DNA of 64,000 nucleotides from the NCBI RefSeq assembly GCF_900113065.1, contig NZ_FOOA01000001.1:581494-645493 (forward strand). Reading direction: 5' to 3'. Positions 27,039 through 35,916 of the stretch are shown here, one piece after another. The stretch's first letter is position 1. Every line of letters begins with the position of its first letter. The stretch comes from Aureimonas phyllosphaerae. GTDB lineage: Bacteria; Pseudomonadota; Alphaproteobacteria; Rhizobiales; Rhizobiaceae. Made by a program: the position numbers and the translations under genes. Below the pieces are notes generated by a model, which was not told the origin of the DNA, ran no database searches, and was given only the letters and a program-made list of their open reading frames with translations.

Positions 27039-27989
27039 TTAGGCCTTCGCCGCCCGGATCGCGATATCGGAGATGGCGTCGAAGCCCGCGCCCGACGTCG
27101 GGATCGGCGTCTCGAACACTTCGGCGATCACCTGCGTCCAGCCGTGGAGGAAATAGGTCCATCCGTCCTCGACGCGCAAGGCGCGCTCGGCCGCCTGCCG
27201 CCGCGCCTGCTCGAGGAAGACGAGGTCGCCCCGATAGTTGAGGTCCCAGGCGATCGCCTCGTGGGGGAAGAGCGCCCGGTCGGTGAGCGGCGAGCCCGGC
27301 GCATCCTTGCCAAGGCCCGTGGCGTTGACGACGAACGAGCCCGGTTTCAAGGCTCGCAAGACCTCGTCGTTGGTGGTCGACGTGTCGACCAGCACGTACT
27401 CGACCGGCATCGCGGGCGCCATCTGCCGGTGAACCGCGCGGATCTCGTCGAGGCGATGGGCACTGCGGTCGGAGACCACGACGCGCGAGGGCACGTCCCG
27501 GCCCCGGTCGGCGCGCATCAGGTGCCATGTCATGGCGATCGTGGAGCCGCCTGTCCCCATCGCGAAGAACTCCGCCCCCGTGCGGGCGAAATGGCCGGGC
27601 TCGAGAAAGCCGTCGATGGCGAGCCCCGACGAGATCGGATCCTTGGCATGGCAGACGAGCTTGCCGTCCCGCTTCGAGATGCAACTCGTCTCGCCCATCA
27701 GGCTCGCATGCGGATCGACGACGTCGAAGAGGTCCCGCGCGGCCTGGAACAGGTCGATCTTGTGCGTCGTGACCAGCGCGCCGAGCGAAAGCGGATCGTC
27801 GCGGATGAACTCGACGGCATCCCGGTAGGCGGACGCCTCGGCATGAGGCGGGAAATCGATGCCCCGGATCGCCGCGTCGCGAAGGCCGAGATGCGCGGCC
27901 CAGGCCGGAAACACCTTAATGATCGAGCTCTGGCCCGTCGTGACGCCGATGAAGTGGAGCGTGGGCCGGGTCGCGGGTGCGTAGGTCAT
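27039..27989 (-). CDS. Shikimate dehydrogenase-like oxidoreductase
   Basis: This 316-residue protein has a shikimate/quinate dehydrogenase-type architecture: an N-terminal substrate domain with GALVTTHKIDLFQAA (the catalytic Lys of the family), then a nucleotide-binding domain with MGTGGSTIAMTWHLMRAD. Its placement among sugar genes and weak similarity to AroE suggest it oxidises a carbohydrate-derived polyol or acid rather than shikimate (inference). Its ATG at 27989 overlaps the GPI stop by 4 nt. Confidence 0.75.
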   Translation of the reverse strand: MTYAPATRPTLHFIGVTTGQSSIIKVFPAWAAHLGLRDAAIRGIDFPPHAEASAYRDAVEFIRDDPLSLGALVTTHKIDLFQAARDLFDVVDPHASLMGETSCISKRDGKLVCHAKDPISSGLAIDGFLEPGHFARTGAEFFAMGTGGSTIAMTWHLMRADRGRDVPSRVVVSDRSAHRLDEIRAVHRQMAPAMPVEYVLVDTSTTNDEVLRALKPGSFVVNATGLGKDAPGSPLTDRALFPHEAIAWDLNYRGDLVFLEQARRQAAERALRVEDGWTYFLHGWTQVIAEVFETPIPTSGAGFDAISDIAIRAAKA

Positions 27990-28609
27990 GCCGCGGCCCC
28001 CATCAGGGCCTGGACCTCCGACGGCGTCCGCGGTCGATACGCCGCGTTCTCCGCGAGGCGCCAGCCGCCGCCTTCGCCACGCAGCACCCGGTGGCGCATT
28101 CCGCCGGATCGCTCGATGATGCCGTAGTCCTGCCCGGCATCTGCGGGATAGGCGAACATCATCACGAAATCCCCCTCGCCCGTATTGATCGAGCGGTGGA
28201 TCCAAAACGGCGGGACGTAGCAGATCGTCTGGGGTCCGATCTCGACGATGCGCGTCTCGCCCTCCGGCGACTCCAGTTGCATCAGTCCTTGGCCCGCCTG
28301 GCCGTAGTAGATTTCGGGACGGTCGGCCTTTGCGTGGATGTGGCCGCGGGTCAGAAAGAATTCCTCGCCGACCAACCCGGGGGACATCCGGGTCAGGCCA
28401 AAGATCATGTCGCCGGCCGCGGCGGACGGGCGGAAATCTCCCACGTCGTAGACCACGGCATCGCCAGTGCGCGTCACAAGGTCACGATGGGCGTCGGCGT
28501 CGAGATACAGGCCCGTGAGGTCGCTTAGCCGCTTCTGGTAACGTCCGCCCGCCCCGCCCATCGTCCCGGCAGCGAGGTCGACATGACAGCTTGCAGGCTC
28601 GGTCAGCAT
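27986..28609 (-). CDS. Cupin-type glucose-6-phosphate isomerase-like protein
   Basis: This 207-residue cupin of the archaeal-type phosphoglucose isomerase family has the metal-binding set His90, His92 and Glu99 in LTRGHIHAKADRPEIYYG and a later His138 in VPPFWIHRS. Cupin GPIs interconvert an aldose and a ketose phosphate; in an alphaproteobacterial sugar cluster it probably isomerises a related sugar phosphate. It has a TTGAGGAG ribosome-binding site, a -10 TTATAC (28636-28641) and two copies of the 13-bp operator-like motif upstream (28645 and 28686). Confidence 0.85.
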   Translation of the reverse strand: MLTEPASCHVDLAAGTMGGAGGRYQKRLSDLTGLYLDADAHRDLVTRTGDAVVYDVGDFRPSAAAGDMIFGLTRMSPGLVGEEFFLTRGHIHAKADRPEIYYGQAGQGLMQLESPEGETRIVEIGPQTICYVPPFWIHRSINTGEGDFVMMFAYPADAGQDYGIIERSGGMRHRVLRGEGGGWRLAENAAYRPRTPSEVQALMGAAA

Positions 28610-28644
28610 GGATACTGCTCCTCAATGTCGGCATCGTATAAGAG

Positions 28645-28657
28645 GTAATTTTGCTAC
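28645..28657. promoter_or_regulatory. RpiR-regulon operator-like motif, site A
   Basis: GTAATTTTGCTAC is one of five related 13-mers (consensus nTAGTWTTRCTAY, half-sites GTAG-N5-CTAC). It is 36-48 bp upstream of the GPI-like gene and abuts its -10. Confidence 0.6.
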
Positions 28658-28685
28658 ATAGACGATGATCAAGGGCATACGCAAC

Positions 28686-28698
28686 GGGGCAAAACTAC
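28686..28698. promoter_or_regulatory. RpiR-regulon operator-like motif, site B
   Basis: GGGGCAAAACTAC is a weaker relative of the same motif (right half intact, left half degenerate). With site A it is a pair spaced 41 bp apart in the GPI/FGGY divergent region. Confidence 0.45.
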
Positions 28699-28792
28699 AG
28701 GCGATCATGGGTTCCGTAGCCCTCTTGGGCCAACGGCTGGCGGTTGACCGCCCAGTTTTCAGTACCTAAGCTACACAGCTTGGAGGCCGATC

Positions 28793-28888
28793 ATGCACAT
28801 CAACCTCGCCGCAGCTGTCGCAGGAATGCTTGGCGACGTCTCATGCTTCCGCGCTTCCGGTCGATCCCGCATGACGCGCCGAGACTGA
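28793..28888 (+). CDS. Possible 31-residue leader peptide before the FGGY kinase
   Basis: This short reading frame starts with ATG at 28793 and ends with TGA 9 nt before the kinase ATG. It has an ideal GGAGG site 6 nt upstream, far better than the kinase's own GAGG. The peptide begins MHINLAAAVAGMLGDVS. No similarity is recognised. It could be a translated leader coupling to the kinase or a chance frame. Confidence 0.4.
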   Translation: MHINLAAAVAGMLGDVSCFRASGRSRMTRRD

Positions 28889-28897
28889 GGCACGCTC

Positions 28898-30400
28898 ATG
28901 CGCAGCGACGATCTCATCCTTGCCATCGACGTCGGAACCGGCAGCGTCCGGGCCGCGCTGGTCGACGCCTCGGGTCACATCGTCTCGATCGTCGCGCGCG
29001 AGCATGATCAGATCGTGCCGCAGTTCGGCTGGTCGGAGCAGCGGCCCGCCGACTGGTGGGAGGGTGTCGTCACGGCCGTCCGCGGCGTTCTCTCCGCCGT
29101 CCCGGACGCCGCCGGTCGCATTGAGGCGATCTGCGCCTGCGGCCAGATGCATGGCACCGTCCTCGTCGATGCCGACGGACAACCGACGCGCGACACCGTC
29201 CCCCTGTGGAACGACAAGCGCACGGCCGGTCTCGTCGGCGCATTCGAGGAGGCCAACGCGGCGCAGACCTATCTTGCCCGCACCGGCAACCCGCCGACGC
29301 CCGCCTGGCCCGCCTTCAAGCTGCAATGGATCCGGGATGCCGATCCCGACGCCTACCGGCGCGCCGCTGCCGTGATCATGCCGAAGGACTACGTCAACTT
29401 CCGCCTGACCGGCGAGATCGAGATGGATCGGACGGAAGCGGCCTGCTCCTTCCTGATGGACCCACGCACCGGCGACTGGTCGCCCGAAATGGTGGATCGG
29501 CTCGGCCTCGACCTCCAGAAGCTCGTGCCGATCCGCGGGGCGATGGAGGTGCTGGGGCGCGTCACACGCCAAGCCGCCATGCAGACGGGACTGCGCGAGG
29601 GAACGCCGGTGCTGGTCGGCGGCGGCGACTATCCCGTGGCCCTCGCCGGATCCGGCGTCCTCGCGCCGGGGCTGGGCTCCGAGATGATCGGCACCTCCTG
29701 CATCGTCACGACGATTGCCGACCGGCCGATCCTCGCCCCCGAAATCTCGAATGTCGGGACGGTGGACGGCGCGTGGGGCGCATTCATGCTGCTGGAAAGC
29801 GGCGGCGACGCGATGCGCTGGGCGCGCCGGGCACTGCACGAAGGCACAGTCTCCTACGAGACCATCGTCGAGCGAGCGGCGGAAGCGCCGCCCGGTTCCG
29901 ACCGGCTGTTCTTCGTCCCGTACCTCACCGGCGAGCGCTTCGGCCGCCATCGCAACGCCCGTGCGCAGTTCTTCGGGCTCGCCGCCGGCCACGGCCTCAC
30001 GCACCTCCACCGCGCCGTCCTCGAGGGCGTCGCCTTCGCGGTCAAGCGGCACATCGACGTCATGGAGGCGAACGGCGGGCCGCGCGTGGAACGGCTCGTC
30101 GCCTCCGGAGGCGGCGCGCGCACCGACCTGTGGCTGCGGATCAAGGCCAGCTGCTACGGCATCCCGATCCTCGTGCCGCAGGAAGCCGAATGCGGGATCG
30201 TCGGTTGCGCCGCCATGGCCGCAACGGCGATGGGTCGGTTTCCCAGCCTCACCAATGCGGCCGCAGCCTACGTTTCCTTCGAGCGCGAGGTGAGCCCCGA
30301 GCCGCGCTGGGCGGAGACCTACCAGCGCATGCAGCCGGTGTTCGAACGCCTCTACCATCATTCGCAGGCGCTCTACGACGACCTCGACGCGCTCGCCTGA
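28898..30400 (+). CDS. FGGY-family carbohydrate kinase
   Basis: This 500-residue sugar kinase has the ASKHA phosphate loop LAIDVGTGSVRAAL, substrate region CGQMHGTVLVD, and the C-terminal adenosine loop VASGGGARTDLWLRI. The kinase resembles xylulokinase and related FGGY enzymes but does not clearly match one named substrate group. It is divergent from the GPI-SDH-RpiR genes across a region holding operator-like sites A and B, and would feed a phosphorylated sugar into that pathway. Confidence 0.87.
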   Translation: MRSDDLILAIDVGTGSVRAALVDASGHIVSIVAREHDQIVPQFGWSEQRPADWWEGVVTAVRGVLSAVPDAAGRIEAICACGQMHGTVLVDADGQPTRDTVPLWNDKRTAGLVGAFEEANAAQTYLARTGNPPTPAWPAFKLQWIRDADPDAYRRAAAVIMPKDYVNFRLTGEIEMDRTEAACSFLMDPRTGDWSPEMVDRLGLDLQKLVPIRGAMEVLGRVTRQAAMQTGLREGTPVLVGGGDYPVALAGSGVLAPGLGSEMIGTSCIVTTIADRPILAPEISNVGTVDGAWGAFMLLESGGDAMRWARRALHEGTVSYETIVERAAEAPPGSDRLFFVPYLTGERFGRHRNARAQFFGLAAGHGLTHLHRAVLEGVAFAVKRHIDVMEANGGPRVERLVASGGGARTDLWLRIKASCYGIPILVPQEAECGIVGCAAMAATAMGRFPSLTNAAAAYVSFEREVSPEPRWAETYQRMQPVFERLYHHSQALYDDLDALA

Positions 30401-30437
30401 TGGCAAGCGCCGCGAGATGGGTCGCAGTGCCCCGCCT

Positions 30438-30455
30438 GCCTGACGGGCGTCAGGC
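30438..30455. terminator. Hairpin between convergent FGGY and diguanylate-cyclase genes
   Basis: GCCTGAC-GGGC-GTCAGGC is a perfect 7-bp stem with a 4-nt loop at the junction of two convergent genes; the stop of the minus-strand gene (30450) lies inside it. There is no U-tract, so intrinsic termination is only possible. Confidence 0.4.
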
Positions 30456-32861
30456 TCGACGACGCGCGTCGCTCGGGAAGGAAGGGCTTGCGCCGAGCCG
30501 TTGATCCGTCGGCGCGATCGCCTCACGGAAGCGCGCGAGCGGCATCGGCTTGCCGAAGAGATAGCCCTGCCCCTCGCTCATGCGATCGCGGAGATAATCC
30601 GCCTGCGCCTGCGTCTCGATGCCCTCCGCGATGACGTCGAGATCGCATCCGCGTGCCATTCGAACGACGGCGTCGACGATGCCCTGATCCTTCCCGTCGA
30701 TCGTGATGTCGCGCACGAAGGACCGGTCGATCTTCAGGCGCGTGATGTCGAGCTGCTTCAGGAAGGTCAGTGAAGCGTAGCCCGTTCCGAAATCGTCGAA
30801 GGCAATGCCGACATTCATGCGGCGCAGACGCGCAAGGTGATTGGCGATCGTGCGCTCGTTGCGCAGGACCGTGTTCTCGGTGATCTCGAGCTCCAGCGCC
30901 TCGGCGGGCAGCCCGCTCGCCCGCAGCGCCTCCTCGACGCGCTCCACGAGATCGGGTGCGCGAAGCTGCGCGGCGAAGAGGTTCACCCCGATGCGGAAGT
31001 CGCCATGCCCGGCCCGCCGGATCGCCACCGCATCCTGGCAGGCCTTCGACAGGATCCAGTCGCCGACGGGCAGCGTCAGCGGACCCGCTTCGAGCACCGG
31101 AAGGAAGGATACGGGCGACAGGACGCCGAGATAGGCGTGGTTCCAGCGGATCAGTGCCTCGGCACCGACGACACGATCGTCGGCGAGGCGGACCTGCGGC
31201 TGGTAGTAGAGTTCGAAATTGCGCTCCTCCCATGCCTCGCGCAGATCCTCGGCGACGCTGAGGCGGTCCTTGGCGGCCTTTCGAAGCTCGGGCGTGAAGA
31301 GGCGGAGCCGCGCGCGGCCGTTGGCCTTCGCGTCGAACAGCGCAAGATCCGCGGCGAGCATGAGTTCGTCCGCCGACATGGCCTGCAACTGGGAAGGCAT
31401 CAGCCCGCCGCTGGCGGACAGGTGCACGATCTCGTCACCGAGGGCGATCGGAAGCTCGGTCGCCTCGATCAGCCGTTGGCCGAGCCGCGAGACCTCGATC
31501 GGATCGGCGGTTCCCCGCACGACCACCGCGAACTCGTCACCGCCAAGACGGGCGACGAGGTGATCGGCACCGACGACCTCGCGCATGCGCCGCGCTACGA
31601 CCCGCAGAACCTCGTCGCCGCCCGCATGCCCGAAGGCGTCGTTGACGTCCTTGAAGCCGTCGAGATCGAACAGCATCAGGCTGAAGGGGGTGCGCGCCTT
31701 GCCATGCTCCTCGATGCAGGTCGCGATGGCCTCCTGGAACCGGGCCCGGTTCGACAGGCCCGTCAGGGTATCGGTGTAGGCGAGCGTTCGAATGCGCTCC
31801 TCGGCGGACAGGCGCTCGCTCTGGTCACGAAAGGCGATGACCGTCTGGAGGCTGCCGGCGAGGCGCACGTCGCTGCGCAAAACGCGCACCGGCACGAACG
31901 GCCCGAGGCGCGTGGCCAGCCTGGCGTCGATCTCCTCGCGCTCCGGCAGGGCGGCGAGGTCGAGGCCCGGCAGCAGCTCGGACAACTCGCGCCCCGCAAG
32001 GTCGTCGCGCGACAGGCCGGTCAGGCGCGCCAGGCTGTCGTTCGCGGTGACGATCCGGCTTCCTTCGCAGATCGCGAGCCCCTCCAGCCCGAGATTGGCC
32101 AGTTCGCCGAGACGCCGCCGCTCGTAGCGCAGCTTCGCCTTGGCCGCGATCGTGAGCCGGAGGCCGATGACCGCGATGATTGCCAGCCCCGACGACATCG
32201 TGGCGACGAGCGGCGCGAGAAGTTCGGGCGGCACCGTCCAGGCCGGAAGCTGCACGCGCGGATCGAACTCCAGCGTCATCGCGACCATGCCGCCGATATG
32301 CAGGATGCCGATGGCCAAAACGAGAAGCGGGGCGCCGGTCAGGTTGATCCACCGTGTCCGCTCGACGGAGGCCAGCGTCGCGAGACCGAAGAGCGGGAGG
32401 CTGGCGAGGATGGTGGTCCAGACGATCGCAAGGTCCCAGTGGACGTGGCCGCGCACCACATAGGCGGCCTGCCCGACATAATGCAGCACGGCAACGCCGA
32501 GGCCGATCACCACGCCGCCGACGAACCGCCTCCAGCGCTCGCGCCGTCCGAGCGTCAGCATCAGGCCGGCGCCGATCCCGACGATTGCCAGGAGAAGCGA
32601 GAGCGCCGTCGTGACGGGCTCGAAACCCGCCTCCATTCCCGGACGGAAGGCGAGCAGTGCGACCATATGGGTGGCCCAGGCGGTGCAACCGGCGGTGACC
32701 AGCGACAGGATCGCCCATTGCCGCCGGGCCGCGCCGTCGCGTCGACCGGCATGCCGCGCGACGGAAAACGAGCCGTAGACGCCGATCAGGCACACCAGGG
32801 CCGCCAGCGTCAGCAGCTTTGGATCGTTCAGGACACCGAGGCAGGTCAGCAGGACGTTCAT
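30450..32861 (-). CDS. MHYT-PAS-GGDEF-EAL cyclic-di-GMP signalling protein
   Basis: This is an 803-residue membrane protein. The N-terminal third is an MHYT sensor with three repeats visible as WATHMVALLAF, VLHYVGQAA and ILHIGGMVAM, proposed to bind metal and sense O2, CO or NO. A PAS-like segment follows (LANLGLEGLAICEGSR). The GGDEF domain keeps LGGDEFAVV, and the EAL domain keeps AEALIRW, ITENTV, DDFGTGYASL and EGIET. Both cyclase and phosphodiesterase could be active. It sits within the sugar region but has no clear link to it. Confidence 0.92.
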   Translation of the reverse strand: MNVLLTCLGVLNDPKLLTLAALVCLIGVYGSFSVARHAGRRDGAARRQWAILSLVTAGCTAWATHMVALLAFRPGMEAGFEPVTTALSLLLAIVGIGAGLMLTLGRRERWRRFVGGVVIGLGVAVLHYVGQAAYVVRGHVHWDLAIVWTTILASLPLFGLATLASVERTRWINLTGAPLLVLAIGILHIGGMVAMTLEFDPRVQLPAWTVPPELLAPLVATMSSGLAIIAVIGLRLTIAAKAKLRYERRRLGELANLGLEGLAICEGSRIVTANDSLARLTGLSRDDLAGRELSELLPGLDLAALPEREEIDARLATRLGPFVPVRVLRSDVRLAGSLQTVIAFRDQSERLSAEERIRTLAYTDTLTGLSNRARFQEAIATCIEEHGKARTPFSLMLFDLDGFKDVNDAFGHAGGDEVLRVVARRMREVVGADHLVARLGGDEFAVVVRGTADPIEVSRLGQRLIEATELPIALGDEIVHLSASGGLMPSQLQAMSADELMLAADLALFDAKANGRARLRLFTPELRKAAKDRLSVAEDLREAWEERNFELYYQPQVRLADDRVVGAEALIRWNHAYLGVLSPVSFLPVLEAGPLTLPVGDWILSKACQDAVAIRRAGHGDFRIGVNLFAAQLRAPDLVERVEEALRASGLPAEALELEITENTVLRNERTIANHLARLRRMNVGIAFDDFGTGYASLTFLKQLDITRLKIDRSFVRDITIDGKDQGIVDAVVRMARGCDLDVIAEGIETQAQADYLRDRMSEGQGYLFGKPMPLARFREAIAPTDQRLGASPSFPSDARRRA

Positions 32862-33148
32862 CGCTCCTCCTGCCTTGAGCGGTAGAGTCGGGACGTTAAT
32901 GACCGTGCATCACCGGCCCGTGAAATCCGATGTTTTGCCAATGGAACCGCTGCGGTTTCAGTAGCTGACCACCAGACGATCCCGGCCCGGTCTGTGCCAG
33001 CGGTCGTGCCGCAAGTCTTCGCGGAAAGGGTTTGCTGCGCGGACTTCTGTTCATCGAGCGTAATGCCAGGAGTCACACGCGAGCAAACCTCAACCTCGGG
33101 TTGACAACAAAATCAACCTGCAACGTTTATTACCTGGGAACTGAAGAC

Positions 33149-33922
33149 CTACCAGGCCGTATAGCCGCCGTCCGCCAGAACGATGGAGCCCGTCAGGAGG
33201 CTGGCCGCATCGGAGGCGAGAAAGAGCACGGTGGCGGCGATCTCGTCCGTCCGGCCCATGCGGCCCATGGGCGTACCGCCGATCCAGTGCTTCATCATCT
33301 CCGGGTCGTCGTAGACGAAGCTGGTCAGCGCGGTCTCGATATAGGTCGGCGCCACCGCGTTGACCCGCACGCCCCGGCCGCCCCACTCGGCGGCGAGCGA
33401 CTTGGTCAGGTGATGCACCGCCGCCTTGGATGCATTGTACTGGGCCTGCTCCTGCGGCCGGTTGACGACGAAGCCCGACATCGAGCCGACATTGACGATG
33501 GCGCCCTGCCCGCGCTCCAGCATGGATTTGCCGAAGGCACGGCAGCACCAGAAGACACCGTTGAGGTTGACGTCGAGAACCTTCAGCCACACCGCGTCGG
33601 ACATGGTTTCCGCCGGCTCGTTGCTGATCGCGATGCCGGCATTGTTGACGAGGACGTCGAGCCGGCCGTGCCGGGCGAGAACGTCGTCGCGCAGGGCGTC
33701 GACCGCTTGGGGCGACGTCACGTCGAGCCGGACACCCTCCGCGCTGCGGCCGTCGGCCATCAGGCGCTCGGCCGCCTCCTCGGCCTTCTCGACCGCAAGA
33801 TCGGCGAGGATGACGTGGGCGCCGGCCTCGGTCAGGGCTTCGGCCGTCGAGAATCCGATCCCCTGTGCAGCACCCGTGACGAGGGCGATGCGGCCGTCGA
33901 GGCGGAAGCGTTCAAGATACAT
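33149..33922 (-). CDS. SDR-family dehydrogenase
   Basis: This 257-residue classical short-chain dehydrogenase has TGAAQGIGFSTAEAL (cofactor loop), NNAGIAIS, catalytic Ser in NVGSMSGF, and the YNASK Tyr/Lys pair. It probably oxidises a sugar alcohol or sugar to feed the ALDH/kinase operon on the other strand. It is divergent from that operon, with a shared 532-bp control region. Confidence 0.87.
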   Translation of the reverse strand: MYLERFRLDGRIALVTGAAQGIGFSTAEALTEAGAHVILADLAVEKAEEAAERLMADGRSAEGVRLDVTSPQAVDALRDDVLARHGRLDVLVNNAGIAISNEPAETMSDAVWLKVLDVNLNGVFWCCRAFGKSMLERGQGAIVNVGSMSGFVVNRPQEQAQYNASKAAVHHLTKSLAAEWGGRGVRVNAVAPTYIETALTSFVYDDPEMMKHWIGGTPMGRMGRTDEIAATVLFLASDAASLLTGSIVLADGGYTAW

Positions 33923-34203
33923 GGTGGTCTCCCAATTGGACCCGAGGCGTCAGGACAGGATGTCGTGCGGCGGCTCGCCGCGAGGGCGCAGGCGCCCTAC
34001 TCCGCCGCCATCGCGCATCAGCACAGGCTCGACGCGGAAGAAACGTGAGATCGGCACAAGCGGACCAAGAGCTCGCATGTCTGGACCCGACGCGGAATGG
34101 AAGGCGACCCGGCACGAGCAAACGGTCCCTGAGGCCTGGATGCCATGCTCCGCCGTTCGGCTTGGCACTCTTCGCGTTTTCTGAGAGCATCGAAAGCATT
34201 TAC

Positions 34204-34216
34204 GTAGCAAAACTAT
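34204..34216. promoter_or_regulatory. RpiR-regulon operator-like motif, site C
   Basis: GTAGCAAAACTAT is close to the ideal GTAG-N5-CTAC palindrome. It lies between the divergent SDR and ALDH genes. Confidence 0.6.
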
Positions 34217-34377
34217 TCCAAGACAGCTTTCGATAGCGGCGCGCGGGTCGACGCGCAAGCGCGCGCCGAAAGCCGAATCAAGTCGTCGCACATAGACTTG
34301 CGCAGCATTCGCTCGAGGAGCTTGGCATTGGCAGTCCGCGCCTGACCAAGGAAGTCCTGATTTCCCGCTTGCGGTAT

Positions 34378-34390
34378 CTAGTATTGCTAT
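34378..34390. promoter_or_regulatory. RpiR-regulon operator-like motif, site E
   Basis: CTAGTATTGCTAT is 65-77 bp upstream of the ALDH start and overlaps the presumed -10 TATATT. Confidence 0.6.
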
Positions 34391-34454
34391 ATTAGATCGG
34401 ATCGAAGGTGGCCGGCTGCGGCGTGGGCCGCCGGACACGGTGCCAGGACGTCCC

Positions 34455-35912
34455 ATGCTTGCAGCCTACGATTCCCAGCTCTTCATTGCCGGCCAGTGGC
34501 AACGCGGCTCCGGCCGCGCGCTTCCCGTCGAGAACCCGGCGACCGGCGAGGTCATCGGCCACATCGCGGCGGCGACCGCGGGAGAAGTGGACGCCGCCGT
34601 CGCCGCCGCCCGCAGGGCCTTTCGCCCTTGGGCGCGCCTCGCCCCCAAGGAGCGCGGTGCCGCGCTCCACCGCCTCGGTGACGCGATCTCGGCCCGAGCC
34701 GATGCCATGGCGCGCATCATGACGAGCGAACAGGGCAAGCCGCTCAATGAGGCGCGCGGCGAAATCCTGAAGCTTGCGGAGGCCTGCCATTTCTACGCCG
34801 AGGAAGCCGAGCGCGTGCATGGCGAGATCGTGCCGGGAGCGACCACCGACCATGAGAGCATGGTGGTGCGTGAGCCGATCGGCGTCGTCGGGGCGATCAC
34901 GCCCTGGAACTATCCGGCCGAGCTGATCGGCTGGAAGCTCTGCGGTGCGCTGGCCGCGGGCTGCACCATCGTCATCAAGCCGGCGGAACTGACGCCCTTC
35001 ACGGCGCTCGCGATCGCCGAAGCCTGCATGGAGGCGAAGATCCCCGCTGGCGTCGTCAATATCGTCACCGGCAAGGGGTCCGAGGTCGGTCAGGCGCTGG
35101 TCGAGCATCGCGACATCGACAAGATCGCCTTCACGGGCTCCAGCGCGGTCGGTCTTCACATTCAGCGCACGACGCCGATCGTGCGCCGCATGTCGCTGGA
35201 GCTCGGCGGCAACTGCCCGCTGATCGTCGCCCCGTCGGCCGACCTCGACGCCGCGGCCAAGGGCGCGGCGCGTCGCGGGTTCCGCAACATGGGCCAGATC
35301 TGCATCGCGGTGAACCGCATCTACGTCGCGCGCCCGCATTACGAGAGCTTCCTCGACAGGCTGAAGGGCGCGGTCGAGAGGCTCACCATCGCCAACGGAT
35401 TGGAGCGGCCCGATGCCGATCTCGGCGCCATGGCCTCGGCCGAGCCGCTGGAGAAGACCAAGGCGCACCTCGCAGACGCTTTGGACAAGGGCGCGCGGCT
35501 CGTCGCGGGCGGCTCGGCGCCGGAGGGCGAAACCTTCGCGCGCGGGCACTTCTTCCGCCCGACCGTCGTCGCCGACTGCACGCACGAGATGAAGGTGATG
35601 ACGGAGGAGACCTTCGGCCCGCTGGTCGGCGTCGCGCCCTTCGACACGCTGGACGAGGCGGCGGACCTTGCCAACGACACGCCCTATGGGCTCGCCTCCT
35701 ATGTCTACGCCCGCGACCTGAACGAGGTGCGCGCCCTGTCGCAAAGGCTCGACTACGGCAACGTGGCGGTCAACAACGTCGACGCCGGCGTGATGAACGC
35801 CCCCTACGGTGGGCGCAAGCAGAGCGGCGTCGGCTACGAGCACGGCCGCGAGGGAATGCTCGAATACCTGAACTTCAAGCACATCCGCATCCGCTACGAC
35901 GAGGCGCGGTGA
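34455..35912 (+). CDS. NAD(P)-dependent aldehyde dehydrogenase
   Basis: This 485-residue aldehyde dehydrogenase of the succinate-semialdehyde/glycolaldehyde-type group has catalytic Glu249 (MSLELGGNCP) and Cys283 (NMGQICIAVNRIY), and a cofactor segment FTGSSAVG. It opens the sugar operon. ATG at 34455 is preferred over GTG 34440. It would oxidise an aldehyde arising from the sugar route; the substrate is unknown. Confidence 0.88.
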   Translation: MLAAYDSQLFIAGQWQRGSGRALPVENPATGEVIGHIAAATAGEVDAAVAAARRAFRPWARLAPKERGAALHRLGDAISARADAMARIMTSEQGKPLNEARGEILKLAEACHFYAEEAERVHGEIVPGATTDHESMVVREPIGVVGAITPWNYPAELIGWKLCGALAAGCTIVIKPAELTPFTALAIAEACMEAKIPAGVVNIVTGKGSEVGQALVEHRDIDKIAFTGSSAVGLHIQRTTPIVRRMSLELGGNCPLIVAPSADLDAAAKGAARRGFRNMGQICIAVNRIYVARPHYESFLDRLKGAVERLTIANGLERPDADLGAMASAEPLEKTKAHLADALDKGARLVAGGSAPEGETFARGHFFRPTVVADCTHEMKVMTEETFGPLVGVAPFDTLDEAADLANDTPYGLASYVYARDLNEVRALSQRLDYGNVAVNNVDAGVMNAPYGGRKQSGVGYEHGREGMLEYLNFKHIRIRYDEAR

Positions 35913-35916
35913 TCCC

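Larger units (their letters stand above)
33923..34454. promoter_or_regulatory. Divergent control region between SDR and ALDH-kinase operon
   Basis: No credible gene was seen in this 532-bp gap. It is richer in A/T near 34180-34400 and holds two copies of the 13-bp motif (34204 and 34378). A TATATT -10 (34388-34393) overlaps the second copy and would drive the ALDH operon. Confidence 0.6.
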
